Positions 9,086 to 18,551 of a stretch of 64,000 nt of DNA are shown here, in pieces (positions within the stretch are counted from its first letter, which is position 1; every line of letters starts with the position of its first letter). The DNA comes from Alteromonas sp. V450. Its GTDB lineage: Bacteria > Pseudomonadota > Gammaproteobacteria > Enterobacterales > Alteromonadaceae. Where the stretch lies: positions 3,410,001-3,474,000 of the forward strand of contig NZ_MODU01000004.1 of NCBI RefSeq assembly GCF_001885075.1. Reading direction: 5' to 3'. Below the pieces are notes generated by a model. The model was given only the letters and a program-made list of their open reading frames with translations. It was not told the origin of the DNA and made no database searches. Both the position numbers and the translations under genes were made by a program.

Positions 9086-9480
9086 GTATGTACTTCCTTG
9101 ATTATTTCAATAATCTCGGTTGTTGAAATAGAGGGGGTTCGCGGCAAATAAACGACGTCACAAATATCTTTGAATTCATCGAATTTACCTTCCCAATCAT
9201 TCCCCATGACAAGAACATCGGCTTTATGTTGAAGGATGTATTCTCGCTTTAGTTCAAGCGATTCCTCTTTGAATACGTCATCAACAAAACGTAGCGAAGT
9301 CAGCAATTCGAGGCGACTTTGGTAGGGATAAACCGGACAGCGGCCTTTTTTATTTAAGTTTAACTCGTCAGAAGAGAGGCCCACTGTCAGATGATCGCCG
9401 TGTGATCTGGCACGATTTAAAATTCTAATGTGTCCAACATGTAACACATCAAAAGTGCCGAAAGTAATAATTCGTCGCAA
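9082..9480 (-). CDS. tagD: Glycerol-3-phosphate cytidylyltransferase (TagD-like)
   Basis: This enzyme makes CDP-glycerol from CTP and glycerol-3-phosphate. The 132-residue length equals that of TagD. Motifs are ITFGTFDVLHVGH near the N-terminus (HxGH nucleotidyltransferase signature), the VGLSSDELN region and the C-terminal RTPSISTTEI (family RTxGISTT). I chose the TTG at 9480, giving MRRIITFGTF as in TagD, with an AAGG ribosome site about 8 nt upstream. A farther ATG at 9516 adds 12 residues not found in the family. Teichoic-acid genes are typical of Gram-positives, but CDP-glycerol pathways also occur in Gram-negative capsules and O-antigens. Confidence 0.88.
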   Translation of the reverse strand: MRRIITFGTFDVLHVGHIRILNRARSHGDHLTVGLSSDELNLNKKGRCPVYPYQSRLELLTSLRFVDDVFKEESLELKREYILQHKADVLVMGNDWEGKFDEFKDICDVVYLPRTPSISTTEIIEIIKEVHT

Positions 9481-9999
9481 TGTAACACCTTTTATTATAA
9501 GTAAAGTTATGGGCAATTCGCGAACTGAACGTTTTGTCAGTATTATTTAATAATGACATTTGTCAGAGGATGTCATATACCATTTGCAGGTTTTACTGCA
9601 CAGGCTATTGTGCTTTTTCTTTTTGCAGGCTATTTGCCAATCTATCTAAAGCGCATGCAAAACTGTCGTGACCTAGATATTTAAAGTCCAGATCGCATTC
9701 ACGCTAAACAGCATTTTTGTTTGAGTATATCGCTGCTACATAAAAATGTAACAGAGTTTACAATTGAAACACTACGACAAAAGGCAAAATTTTTGGGACG
9801 AAATTGTGTGTAGAGCAAAAATTAACCTTTAAAAAGAGGTAAAAGTCACCTTTTTGTACTTTCTTATTGAAATGATCCTGCCTTTGCTGTATAAAATGCG
9901 CCCTCTAATTTATAGTAATACGTCATTTGACCCAACCACTAGTTTGAGCGCTTGGGATTGACTGACGAGACAGTTATCGTTGTTCTGGAGACAAATACA
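9481..9999. other. 519-bp intergenic region upstream of tagD and rpmB
   Basis: A divergent, AT-rich stretch. Apart from the rpmB promoter described separately I see no ORF with family resemblance, no RNA fold I can name and no repeat beyond short GCAGG-type words. It marks the right edge of the surface-polysaccharide block. Confidence 0.6.
9867..9895 (+). promoter_or_regulatory. Sigma-70 promoter of rpmB-rpmG
   Basis: TTGAAA (9867-9872), a spacer of exactly 17 bases and TATAAA (9890-9895), about 105 bases before the rpmB start. No other good pair is seen closer. Confidence 0.65.
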
Positions 10000-10236
10000 A
10001 TGTCAAGAGTATGCCAAGTAACAGGTAAGCGTCCAACGGTTGGTAATAACCGTTCACACGCAAGAAATGCGACTCGTCGTCGCTTTTTGCCAAACCTTCA
10101 AACACACCGTTTTTGGGTTGAGAGCGAAAACCGTTTTGTAAAACTACGTTTGTCTGCTAAAGGCATGCGTATCATCGATAAAAAAGGTATTGATTCAGTA
10201 CTAACTGATATCCGTGCCCGTGGTGAGAAAATCTAA
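10000..10236 (+). CDS. rpmB: 50S ribosomal protein L28
   Basis: The 78-residue product begins [17 protein letters not shown] and has the family pattern [21 protein letters not shown]. It is a structural protein of the large ribosomal subunit. I chose the ATG at 10000, which has a GGAG nine bases upstream. A TTG 48 bases earlier would add a non-homologous tail. It is followed 11 bases later by rpmG, the standard rpmB-rpmG operon. Confidence 0.97.
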   Translation: MSRVCQVTGKRPTVGNNRSHARNATRRRFLPNLQTHRFWVESENRFVKLRLSAKGMRIIDKKGIDSVLTDIRARGEKI

Positions 10237-10247
10237 GGAAGCCGACA

Positions 10248-10403
10248 ATGCGTGATAAAATTAAACTAGTTTCTTCAGCAGGTACAGGTTTCTTCTACAC
10301 TACTGATAAGAACAAGCGTAACATGCCTGGCAAAATGGAGATCAAAAAATATGATCCCGTTGTGCGTAAGCACGTTATGTTCAAAGAGGCCAAAATCAAG
10401 TAA
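10248..10403 (+). CDS. rpmG: 50S ribosomal protein L33
   Basis: This 51-residue gene reads [20 protein letters not shown] and ends in VMFKEAKIK, the full-length L33 pattern. There is an AAGGA ten bases before the ATG. It lacks the CxxC pairs of zinc-binding L33 forms, so it is the zinc-free type found in most gammaproteobacteria. It ends the operon with rpmB, just before an intrinsic terminator. Confidence 0.96.
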   Translation: MRDKIKLVSSAGTGFFYTTDKNKRNMPGKMEIKKYDPVVRKHVMFKEAKIK

Positions 10404-10425
10404 TTAGCTTGCTTTTGTCTCCACG

Positions 10426-10452
10426 AAAACCCGGCTTTTGCCGGGTTTTTTG
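10426..10452 (+). terminator. Intrinsic terminator of rpmB-rpmG
   Basis: A perfect 10-bp GC-rich stem (10426-10435 with 10440-10449), a TTTT loop and a T-run. Confidence 0.92.
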
Positions 10453-10625
10453 CGTTAAAGGATAAGCTTCTGTACAGCCCTCAACGGTGCGTCTCTTGTG
10501 GGCAAGTTCTATCGCTCTGCTATTAATTAGCTAATCAAACGCTAAGCGTTTACTATATTGATCTCTGTCGCTTTATAGAAAGTGCAGCGCTTAACCAATA
10601 TTGACAACAAAACGGTAATTAATTA

Positions 10626-11111
10626 GTGGCTAGACTATCTCAACGGGCAATGAATAACGTAGTTATAATCGCTATGTTGCTGATGATAGGGCTGTTTAAC
10701 CTCGACAGCTTGGTGCCTAAAAAAACGGTCGTTCAGTCGCGTTCATTGCTGCCGCAAAATGCGTATGTTTTAAAAATTGAACAAGATCAATTTAGATTAG
10801 AGCGTACTGGACAGCAATGGCGGCAAAAAGGAGCAAATTCTGTTTTAACGGTAACGCCTCAACAGCAGCACCTAGAATGGCTTCAGGCAAGCTTAGTACC
10901 CGCTACTTCAGTGCCTGCCAATTTGCACTCTGAAGCGGCGCAAGGCCCCATTGAGCAGCCATATATAGTGGTGGTCTGGCTTGCAGGGAATTCAAACGGG
11001 CTTGTGTATGCTTTCTATCCTAACACGCAGCCTACCTTAGTGAAGTTTGACAATAATTGGTACGAGCTGTCAGATGCAACGCTCAATGTCTTACTGCCGT
11101 GGAACGAGTAA
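10626..11111 (+). CDS. Conserved-looking hypothetical protein directly upstream of mutM
   Basis: A 161-residue protein I do not recognise. It has one N-terminal membrane segment (about 10-25, NVVIIAMLLMIGLFNL) and a C-terminal soluble part with QNAYVLKIEQDQFRLERTG, VVVWLAGNSNGLVYAFYPN and WYELSD, which suggests a small beta-rich domain outside the cytoplasm anchored to the inner membrane. The start is a GTG at 10626 after a weak ribosome site. Its stop codon is immediately followed by the mutM ATG without a single spacer base, so the two genes are almost certainly co-transcribed. No function can be assigned. Confidence 0.75.
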   Translation: MARLSQRAMNNVVIIAMLLMIGLFNLDSLVPKKTVVQSRSLLPQNAYVLKIEQDQFRLERTGQQWRQKGANSVLTVTPQQQHLEWLQASLVPATSVPANLHSEAAQGPIEQPYIVVVWLAGNSNGLVYAFYPNTQPTLVKFDNNWYELSDATLNVLLPWNE

Positions 11112-11921
11112 ATGCCAGAACTACCAGAAGTTGAAGTAAGTCGCTTAGGCGTATCGCCTTTTTTACTGAATAATACGATTAAAAATGTTGTTGTACGTGA
11201 GCGCAGAATGCGCTGGCCTATTCCTGACGAAGTATCGTTGGTAGAAGGGGAAACCGTAACGTCTGTCACACGTCGAGCGAAGTATTTACTTATTCATACC
11301 CGTGCTGGCACTTTGGTGTTGCATCTAGGGATGTCTGGAAAATTACGGGTGATTGACGCTAATACGCCAGTGGTAAAGCATGACCATGTCGATATTGTAC
11401 TCACTACAGGCAAATGTTTGCGTTTAAACGACCCTAGACGCTTTGGTGCGGTGCTATTTCAAGCTCCCAATACATCGCTGGCACTTTTAGATAACTTGGG
11501 CCCAGAGCCATTAACAGGCGATTTTGACCACAAACGTTTGTTCACGTTATCTCGAAATAGAAAAGGGCCGGTGAAAAACTTTATTATGGACAATGCCATT
11601 GTTGTGGGCGTAGGCAATATATACGCTAACGAAGCGCTGTTTCTGTCAGGAATCGATCCAAGGCGAGCCGCAGGTAACATTAGCGAAGCGCGCTATAAAA
11701 AACTGGCAGACAATATCAAGCATGTACTGGCGAAGGCAATCGAGCGGGGCGGAACTACTCTGAAAGACTTTGCACAAACCGACGGCAAACCGGGGTACTT
11801 TGCTCAGCACTTAAATGTTTATGGCCGCAAAGGAGAGCCCTGTGAAGTTTGTGGTAACGCAATTCAAAGCAAGGTGATTGGGCAGCGAAACACGTTTTTC
11901 TGTGTTCACTGCCAGCGTTGA
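11112..11921 (+). CDS. mutM: Formamidopyrimidine-DNA glycosylase
   Basis: MutM (Fpg) removes 8-oxoguanine and formamidopyrimidines and cuts the abasic site by beta/delta elimination. The 269-residue protein starts with the catalytic PELPEVE after Met, has the conserved lysine region RRAKYLLIH, LHLGMSGKLR, the helix-two-turn-helix part NIYANEALF and a C-terminal zinc finger with CEVCG and CVHC. All key residues are present. It is downstream of and abutting an unknown membrane-anchored gene, and converges on coaD. Confidence 0.96.
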   Translation: MPELPEVEVSRLGVSPFLLNNTIKNVVVRERRMRWPIPDEVSLVEGETVTSVTRRAKYLLIHTRAGTLVLHLGMSGKLRVIDANTPVVKHDHVDIVLTTGKCLRLNDPRRFGAVLFQAPNTSLALLDNLGPEPLTGDFDHKRLFTLSRNRKGPVKNFIMDNAIVVGVGNIYANEALFLSGIDPRRAAGNISEARYKKLADNIKHVLAKAIERGGTTLKDFAQTDGKPGYFAQHLNVYGRKGEPCEVCGNAIQSKVIGQRNTFFCVHCQR

Positions 11922-11952
11922 TAAAGGGGCGGTCGCTTATCTGATGTGCAAA

Positions 11953-12447
<495 letters not shown>

Positions 12448-12517
12448 TTATCTTTTGTTGTATTGAGCGCCAGTGTTATGCGCTAATAAAATTACGCGTG
12501 TTTTACAATGTATCATA

Positions 12518-13240
12518 CTACCGAACTTCGCTTCGATAGCCAGCAATACAGTGTTTCCACTCACTTTCGTCCCAGTAAAAAACGGGGTTTTTGTTTTTTT
12601 CTTTTTTAAGTGAACGCAATAACCGGTTTAGGTTACTCTGTTTCCAACTGTTGCCCTTTCGCTTGTGGCATCTGTCGAAATCAATAAGCCAAATGTGCCG
12701 GTTTCGGTCCATCATGATATTGCGAATATTCGCATCGTGATGATAAACCTGACAGTTGTGCATAGCCGCTAGTGCCTTACCCACATTATGCCAGTCGTCT
12801 TTTGAAAGCGCTTGGCGACAAAGCATGTGATGCAAGTCATTGCTGTCTGGAATATTTTGTGTAATTAAATCGCCACGATAAATAATGCCTTGACGATGTA
12901 TGCGCGCAGCCACTGGTGTTGGAACTAGAAGGCCTTGTTCACGCATCATTTTAAGTAATCTAAATTCTTCAAAAGGTCTTGAGCGCGCCACGCCTAAAAA
13001 CAGATATTGGTCACTGAGTAGCTTCCCAACTAAGCCGCCTCGCTTAAAGTGACGAAGTACCCAATGGTGTTGTTCGTGCTGTATAAAAATGGTCGTACCG
13101 CGGCCTTGCGCTTGACCTGTAATTTTGTTTTGAAACTGCCAAAACTCAGGGCTAAACGTATCTACGCTGGGTTCGCTGATCAACGCATCGTCAAAAATAA
13201 AATGATGACCTGCACCAATGTCTCGTCGTATTGTCGCCAT
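12518..13240 (-). CDS. kdkA: 3-deoxy-D-manno-octulosonic acid (Kdo) kinase
   Basis: KdkA phosphorylates O-4 of the Kdo residue attached to lipid A in organisms with a single Kdo. The 240-residue protein has a protein-kinase-like fold: WVLRHFKRGG near the N-terminal lobe, the catalytic loop YHHDANIRNIMMD and the metal-binding LIDFDRC. Length and motifs match the family. It is divergent from a heptosyltransferase gene, with 72 bases between the start codons, which supports a joint role in LPS inner-core assembly at the cytoplasmic membrane. Confidence 0.93.
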   Translation of the reverse strand: MATIRRDIGAGHHFIFDDALISEPSVDTFSPEFWQFQNKITGQAQGRGTTIFIQHEQHHWVLRHFKRGGLVGKLLSDQYLFLGVARSRPFEEFRLLKMMREQGLLVPTPVAARIHRQGIIYRGDLITQNIPDSNDLHHMLCRQALSKDDWHNVGKALAAMHNCQVYHHDANIRNIMMDRNRHIWLIDFDRCHKRKGNSWKQSNLNRLLRSLKKEKNKNPVFYWDESEWKHCIAGYRSEVR

Positions 13241-13312
13241 GTTGCCCGCAAGTTATGGTAAATTTCACATTCTAATGATTTATTTTGGTTTTTCAGCAAC
13301 GAGAGAGCTTCT

Positions 13313-14347
13313 GTGGGAAAAAAGATTTGTTTAATGCGTTTATCGGCCATTGGCGATGTATGCCATGCGGTGGCGATGGTAACTCGAATACAAACACATT
13401 GGCCTGATGCTGAAATAACCTGGGTCATCGGAAAAATTGAATATCAATTAGTGAAACTTATCCCTAATGTGCGCTTTATTATTTTTGATAAATCGCAGGG
13501 TAAAGCTGCGGTAGACGCCTTAAAAAGTGCTGTTAAAGGCGAAACATTCGATGCATTGCTTATGATGCAGGTTGCACTGCGGGCAAATCTGGCATCAAGG
13601 GTGATAAAAGCAAAACAACGTATCGGTTTTGATTGGCAACGCAGTAAAGAGTTGCACTGGTTGTTTGCCAATAAACGAATTAACCCCACCAAACATGCTC
13701 ATGTGTTGGAAGGCTTTATGGATTTTGCCGACGCATTAGGTGTGCCTGTTTCACAAGAAATAACATGGAATATTCCCGTTGCAGACGAAGATTTAGCCTG
13801 GGCCGAGCAGCACGCCTCGCGTTTGGGCAACTTTGTTGTTATTTCACCAGCTGCCAGCAAAGCCGAGCGAAATTGGTTGCCAGAGCGATACGCAAGTATT
13901 GCTGACCATATCCATCAAATGGGAACCAACGTAATAATATGCGGCGGCCCGGGCGAGCTTGACCGCAAAACGGCAGATGCAATAAAAGCGTGCGTCTCTT
14001 TTGAAATTGAAGATTTTACTGGGAAAACATCGTTACACCAGTTACTGTCTTTATTGAAGCAAGCACAATTAGTTATTGCTCCTGACACGGGCCCGGCACA
14101 TATGGCGACAACAGTAGGCACACCTGTAATAGGTTTGTATGCACATTCTAACCCAAGGCGAACCGGCCCTTATCATTCTCTAAGCAGCGTCGTTTCGGTT
14201 TATGATGAATGCATACAGGAGCAAAAAGGTAAGCCGTGGCATGAGTTGCCGTGGGGAATACGCGCTAAAGGGGCCAACCTAATGGAAAACATTTCTGTTG
14301 AGATGGTGCAGCATGAAGTGGCGTCACTTTTAGCACAATTACCTTAA
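13313..14347 (+). CDS. LPS heptosyltransferase (GT9 family, WaaC-like)
   Basis: A 344-residue GT9-family enzyme that should add heptose from ADP-heptose to the LPS inner core. Motifs: the N-terminal MRLSAIGDVCHAV, the middle SPAASKAERNWLPERY (acceptor and donor region) and LVIAPDTGPAHMATTVGTPVIGLY (ADP-heptose-binding signature). The start is a GTG at 13313 with GAGAG nearby. Assignment to heptosyltransferase I rather than II is likely from the N-terminal sequence and the kdkA neighbour but not certain. A strong hairpin overlaps its stop codon. Confidence 0.88.
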   Translation: MGKKICLMRLSAIGDVCHAVAMVTRIQTHWPDAEITWVIGKIEYQLVKLIPNVRFIIFDKSQGKAAVDALKSAVKGETFDALLMMQVALRANLASRVIKAKQRIGFDWQRSKELHWLFANKRINPTKHAHVLEGFMDFADALGVPVSQEITWNIPVADEDLAWAEQHASRLGNFVVISPAASKAERNWLPERYASIADHIHQMGTNVIICGGPGELDRKTADAIKACVSFEIEDFTGKTSLHQLLSLLKQAQLVIAPDTGPAHMATTVGTPVIGLYAHSNPRRTGPYHSLSSVVSVYDECIQEQKGKPWHELPWGIRAKGANLMENISVEMVQHEVASLLAQLP

Positions 14348-14366
14348 ATGTAAGGTAATTCTTTTA
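14337..14366 (+). terminator. Terminator overlapping the heptosyltransferase stop codon
   Basis: A perfect 10-bp stem (14337-14346 with 14351-14360), an AATG loop, then CTTTT. The left arm contains the stop codon. The T-run is short, so strength is uncertain. Confidence 0.65.
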
Positions 14367-14427
14367 ACTATTATCTACACTTATCAAAGCCAAGTGTACC
14401 TCTGCTTTAACAGGGAGTTGTTATTCA

Positions 14428-14898
14428 ATGAAAAAGCCCGCGCTGCGTTGGCTGACTGCTATTCCTAAATCACACTTTTTGCCAACGGTATTACTTTTTG
14501 GGTTACTGCCGTTCTTGTTTGTGCAAAATGCGTTTGCCGCCAATCTACATGTAATGGTGAACGAGAGCGTGATGATAAGTGAGCTTAACAGAACGGATCT
14601 TCGTCAAATATTCACAGGGCATCGACAGTATTGGCAAGATGGCCGCAAAATTTCAGTTTTTGTTCTGCAAGACGACGACGTGCTTCACAAAGAGTTTTGT
14701 CGTGAAATATTGCATATGTTTCCCTACCAACTTTCACGGCTTTGGGATCAAATTACTTTCTCAGGTCAAGGGGTTACGCCTGTACGGGTATCTTCCTATC
14801 AAGCACTAATCGAGGCGCTGGAAAGTACGGAAGGGGCCATTGGATACGTTGAAAAAAACGACATTGTTAAGTTGAGACGTGTAGAGGTGAGCGAATGA
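14428..14898 (+). CDS. Periplasmic phosphate-binding-like (PBP-like) protein
   Basis: A 156-residue secreted protein with an N-terminal membrane or signal segment (about 17-38, ending NAFAAN) and a PstS-like PBP domain, seen in LNRTDLRQIFTGHRQYWQDG and in EGAIGYVEKND. It is half the length of transport PBPs, so a single-lobe or minimal binding protein is more likely than a transporter subunit. It forms an operon with an outer-membrane barrel (ATGA overlap) and a GGDEF-EAL protein, so it may sense or present a periplasmic ligand rather than feed an ABC transporter. No ABC genes are nearby. The ligand is not known. Confidence 0.8.
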   Translation: MKKPALRWLTAIPKSHFLPTVLLFGLLPFLFVQNAFAANLHVMVNESVMISELNRTDLRQIFTGHRQYWQDGRKISVFVLQDDDVLHKEFCREILHMFPYQLSRLWDQITFSGQGVTPVRVSSYQALIEALESTEGAIGYVEKNDIVKLRRVEVSE

Positions 14899-16067
14899 TG
14901 AAAAGGATGCTTTTAGTGGCTCTGTATGCACTTTGTAACGTGGTGAATGCATCGGATTTTTCTTGGCACGGATACGTTTCTCAAGGTGTGGCGCAATCAT
15001 CGGGCAGTCAATTTATTACTGACGGTAATGAAATTACCGGAGAGCTTACAGAAGTAGGCATTAATGGCTATTACCAATTGACTGAAAATATCTCTGTTGC
15101 TGGGCAAGTTAACTATCTTGATGGCGGGAACCGGTTTGAGCAAGGAACACGTCTAGATTACCTATTTATCGATTGGTCGCTGCCTACATTGCCGGGAAAT
15201 TGGAAGGGACAAGTTCACTTAGGTCGTTTTAAAAATCGTCATTGGCTCTACTCTGTCACGCGGGATGTCCCACAAACGCGCTACACTTCTGTACTGCCTC
15301 AATCTGTATACTTCGATGGATTTCGTGATGTCGCGCTTGGCAGTAATGGCCTACAGGCAAGTTTTTCACATTTTGGTAGAAAAAGTATTTGGGAAGTAAA
15401 TTGGAGCTATGGTCGTTCAAATATTAACGAATCTCAACGAGAATTTCTGTTAGGTGAAGATGCTAAAGGCAAAATAAAACAAGATTACGTGCATCAAGCC
15501 TCGGTTTTTTGGCAACCAGCGACAATGAATTGGAAGCTTGGTTTTAGTTGGCTTGATTCTGATTTTGTATATCGTCCCGCTGAACAGGACAATAGGCTTA
15601 GTGGTGGAGCGAATATCGAAAGGTTGATGCTATCGGGGCAATACTATGCTGAGAACTGGGAATTGTCAGGTGAATTAGTACGCGAGATCCAAGACAGTTT
15701 TGGTCTCTTTGCTCCCGAGTTTACAGAGAAGCGAAGAGGTGAAGGGGGGTTCGTACAGGCGCGGTATATTTTCAACAATGAGCTCAGTGGTTTGGTGGGG
15801 TACGATACCTATATAAACAATGTTGCCGACCGAAACGGTAAGCAATTAGAGGCGCTGTCTGGCGGTACTATTCCTGCGTATTTTGGTTATCAAGATACAG
15901 TAACTATTGGCGTTCGTTGGGACATTGCGCCGAAATGGCGCTTGCAAGGCGAATACCATTGGGTAGAGGGGGCAACTCGAGTGGTAAGCCTACTCAATCG
16001 AAATATTGCGTCACATACTGACAAGCACTGGGAAATGTGGTCTGTTCAATTAATGTATTGGTTTTAG
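14895..16067 (+). CDS. Outer-membrane beta-barrel (porin-like) protein
   Basis: A 390-residue protein with a signal peptide (about 1-19, NVVNAS), alternating hydrophobic strands throughout, and a C-terminal LMYWF, where the terminal Phe is the outer-membrane insertion signal. FSWHGYVSQGV is a strand common in porin-like proteins of Alteromonadales. It probably forms a channel for small solutes. Its start overlaps the stop of the binding-like gene (ATGA), and the GGDEF-EAL gene starts 6 bases after its stop. I favour the first of two adjacent ATG codons (14895 and 14898), but either is possible. Confidence 0.82.
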   Translation: MMKRMLLVALYALCNVVNASDFSWHGYVSQGVAQSSGSQFITDGNEITGELTEVGINGYYQLTENISVAGQVNYLDGGNRFEQGTRLDYLFIDWSLPTLPGNWKGQVHLGRFKNRHWLYSVTRDVPQTRYTSVLPQSVYFDGFRDVALGSNGLQASFSHFGRKSIWEVNWSYGRSNINESQREFLLGEDAKGKIKQDYVHQASVFWQPATMNWKLGFSWLDSDFVYRPAEQDNRLSGGANIERLMLSGQYYAENWELSGELVREIQDSFGLFAPEFTEKRRGEGGFVQARYIFNNELSGLVGYDTYINNVADRNGKQLEALSGGTIPAYFGYQDTVTIGVRWDIAPKWRLQGEYHWVEGATRVVSLLNRNIASHTDKHWEMWSVQLMYWF

Positions 16068-16073
16068 GCTATA

Positions 16074-18551
16074 TTGATGAGAGTAAAAGTATCGTTCACC
16101 ACAAAAACTATTGCGATTTTGCTCGCTATGGTGCTAACGGTTTCTATCATTATCTCGGCCGTTTTGATAAAAGAGTCGGAAGCGCGTGTGCTGCTTCAAC
16201 AGCGGGAAAACCAAATTAGCCACCAACGACGGGTTCAACTGTTCGAAGAAATTCTTCACAGCCGAATGATCACGCTAATCGATATTATTAGTCATCAAGG
16301 TAGCGGAAACATTGTCGACTTAAAGCGGTTACAACAGTCGCTAGACAATCTAAAAGAATATTTGACGCTCAATTTTCAAGTAGATGAGCTGATGATAATT
16401 GATGAAAATGGGGTGTGGAACGATGCTGCCCATGTGATGTCACCACAAGTTGAAAAATTAGTTAACAGCACTCGTAATACATTTGAAAGCCGCTCGGTAC
16501 TGTCTTGCGCCGATACGTGTACGCATTACATCTCTATTCCTGTTATGGCTTCGTCAGAAATTCCACCGGTAGTGGTGGTATCTACCTCAATGCGAGAATT
16601 ACTCTATTTGTTTAGTAGAGCTACCGATGTGCATAACGTTGCTATTGTTCAAAGTACATTAGCCGTCGACGATACACCGAAACTATCCATTGCAAGCCAA
16701 CTTTCAGCGGCAAATCGGCAATACTTAAAAGCATTGTTAGATGCCTTTCCTAACAAATGGCGCATTGATGATTTAGTCATAAAAGGGATGAACATTCCCC
16801 TTGAAGAAAAACAGCTACTGGTAAGTTTGTTACCTTTTGACCACGTGCTAGGCGATCAGGCCTTTTTGTTGATTGTTCAGGATGTATCTGCAATGGTCAA
16901 ACAGAAAGAGCAATATCAAATCATTGTTATTTCTACCGCCGTTGCACTGTTTTTTATCTTTTCATCGTTGTTGTATTTATTTTTAAATCAATACAAATCC
17001 AGGCTTTTGGATATAAGTGAGCGCTTACCAATGTTGGCGCAGCATAAGTTTTCCGAGTTTTATGCGATAACGGCCAGGCAGCGTAAAGCACCGGTTTTTC
17101 GCCTTACCGACGAGCTTGATGTTGTTGAAGATGCGGCGAATAATTTGGCAAGGCAACTGGAAAATTTTGACGGGCAGATGGCAATCAATACCGCAAAATT
17201 AGAAAAAATGGCAATGTTTGATGTGCTCACAGGCTTGCCAAATAGAAACATGCTCACGTTTCAAATAGAGAAGCAGTTAGCCAGTTCAATGCGTGACGAT
17301 CACCTAGTGGCACTGATGTTTATGGACCTTGATGACTTTAAAAAAGTCAACGACAGTCACGGGCATGATGTAGGCGACAAATTATTAAAAGCGGCCGCCA
17401 TGCGAATATCAAGACCTATTCGGGAATCTGATATTGCATCTCGCTTTGGCGGTGACGAATTTGTAGTTTTACTTACAAATATTGAAGATAAGAGCCATGT
17501 AGATACGGTTGCCCGTAAAATTTTAAGTGAGTTTGTTGACCCAATTATCGTAGACGGTATTACGTTTTACGTGTCTATTAGCATTGGTATTGCTATTTCA
17601 AGCCATTCACGGGCTACGCCCGTTGAACTACTGCGACATGCTGATATTGCAATGTACGAAGCGAAAGCGAAGGAAGGTGCAGAATATCGTGTGTACGACG
17701 CAACAATGAATTTAAAAGTAATGCAAAAAGTGGAACTAGAGTCAGAAGCTAGGGAAGCGCTAAGAGACAACCAATTTAGCTTAGCGCTACAGCCACAGAT
17801 AGCGCTGAAAACGGGAAAGCTTATCGGCTTTGAAGCGTTATTGCGGTGGAAGCACCCTATAAAAGGGCATATATCGCCCGCGAATTTTATTCCACTGCTT
17901 GAGAAAACATCTTTTATGCTTGAGCTTGATTATTGGGTAATCGCACGCTCAACCTACCTTCTTAGTGAACTTAGAAATAGCGGTTTCGGCGATGTGAAGA
18001 TGGCGATTAATTTGTCTGCTGGGCAATTTTTAGATCCCTCTCTCCCTGAATTTTTAAACCAGCAGATTAAAAAAAATGGCGTAGCGCCAGCGCAGATATG
18101 TTTAGAGCTTACAGAGACGGTATTGGTATCAGATATTAAACGAGCAACAGAGATAATGCGTACTATTCGCGATATGGGCTGCATGATAGCTATTGATGAC
18201 TTTGGTACTGGTTATTCCTCTTTGAGCTATTTAAAGTCAATGCCCGCTGATTTTATCAAAATAGATCGCTCCTTTGTTGCGAACATAGAAAGCAGCGCAG
18301 ATGATAGAAATATTGTGCATTCAACAATTTCAATGGTGCGAAACATGGGTATGCAGGTGGTAGCAGAAGGAATAGAAACCCAAGCGCAATACGAGCTGCT
18401 TTGTCACTTTTCTTGCGACATTGGTCAGGGGTATTTATTGAGTAGACCCATTCCCGAAGCAGATATCTGGCACGTTTTGCAAGACAAGATGAGTAATGGT
18501 TACTGGCAAGACGCCGTAGCAAGTGCTTTCCAAAAAAATTTGTTTGAGTAA
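16074..18551 (+). CDS. Membrane-bound GGDEF-EAL cyclic-di-GMP enzyme with periplasmic sensor
   Basis: An 825-residue protein: TM1 about 10-32, a periplasmic region of about 250 residues with SCADTCTHY cysteines, TM2 about 283-305, a coiled linker, GGDEF (motif at 459-463) and EAL (EAL at 587-589, DDFGTG at 708-713). Both active-site motifs are canonical. An RESD inhibitory I-site lies five residues before GGDEF. It can therefore be both diguanylate cyclase and c-di-GMP phosphodiesterase, with the direction set by the sensor. It is the third gene of the operon with the binding-like and barrel proteins, which suggests a signal relay from outer membrane or periplasm to c-di-GMP. Confidence 0.9.
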   Translation: MMRVKVSFTTKTIAILLAMVLTVSIIISAVLIKESEARVLLQQRENQISHQRRVQLFEEILHSRMITLIDIISHQGSGNIVDLKRLQQSLDNLKEYLTLNFQVDELMIIDENGVWNDAAHVMSPQVEKLVNSTRNTFESRSVLSCADTCTHYISIPVMASSEIPPVVVVSTSMRELLYLFSRATDVHNVAIVQSTLAVDDTPKLSIASQLSAANRQYLKALLDAFPNKWRIDDLVIKGMNIPLEEKQLLVSLLPFDHVLGDQAFLLIVQDVSAMVKQKEQYQIIVISTAVALFFIFSSLLYLFLNQYKSRLLDISERLPMLAQHKFSEFYAITARQRKAPVFRLTDELDVVEDAANNLARQLENFDGQMAINTAKLEKMAMFDVLTGLPNRNMLTFQIEKQLASSMRDDHLVALMFMDLDDFKKVNDSHGHDVGDKLLKAAAMRISRPIRESDIASRFGGDEFVVLLTNIEDKSHVDTVARKILSEFVDPIIVDGITFYVSISIGIAISSHSRATPVELLRHADIAMYEAKAKEGAEYRVYDATMNLKVMQKVELESEAREALRDNQFSLALQPQIALKTGKLIGFEALLRWKHPIKGHISPANFIPLLEKTSFMLELDYWVIARSTYLLSELRNSGFGDVKMAINLSAGQFLDPSLPEFLNQQIKKNGVAPAQICLELTETVLVSDIKRATEIMRTIRDMGCMIAIDDFGTGYSSLSYLKSMPADFIKIDRSFVANIESSADDRNIVHSTISMVRNMGMQVVAEGIETQAQYELLCHFSCDIGQGYLLSRPIPEADIWHVLQDKMSNGYWQDAVASAFQKNLFE

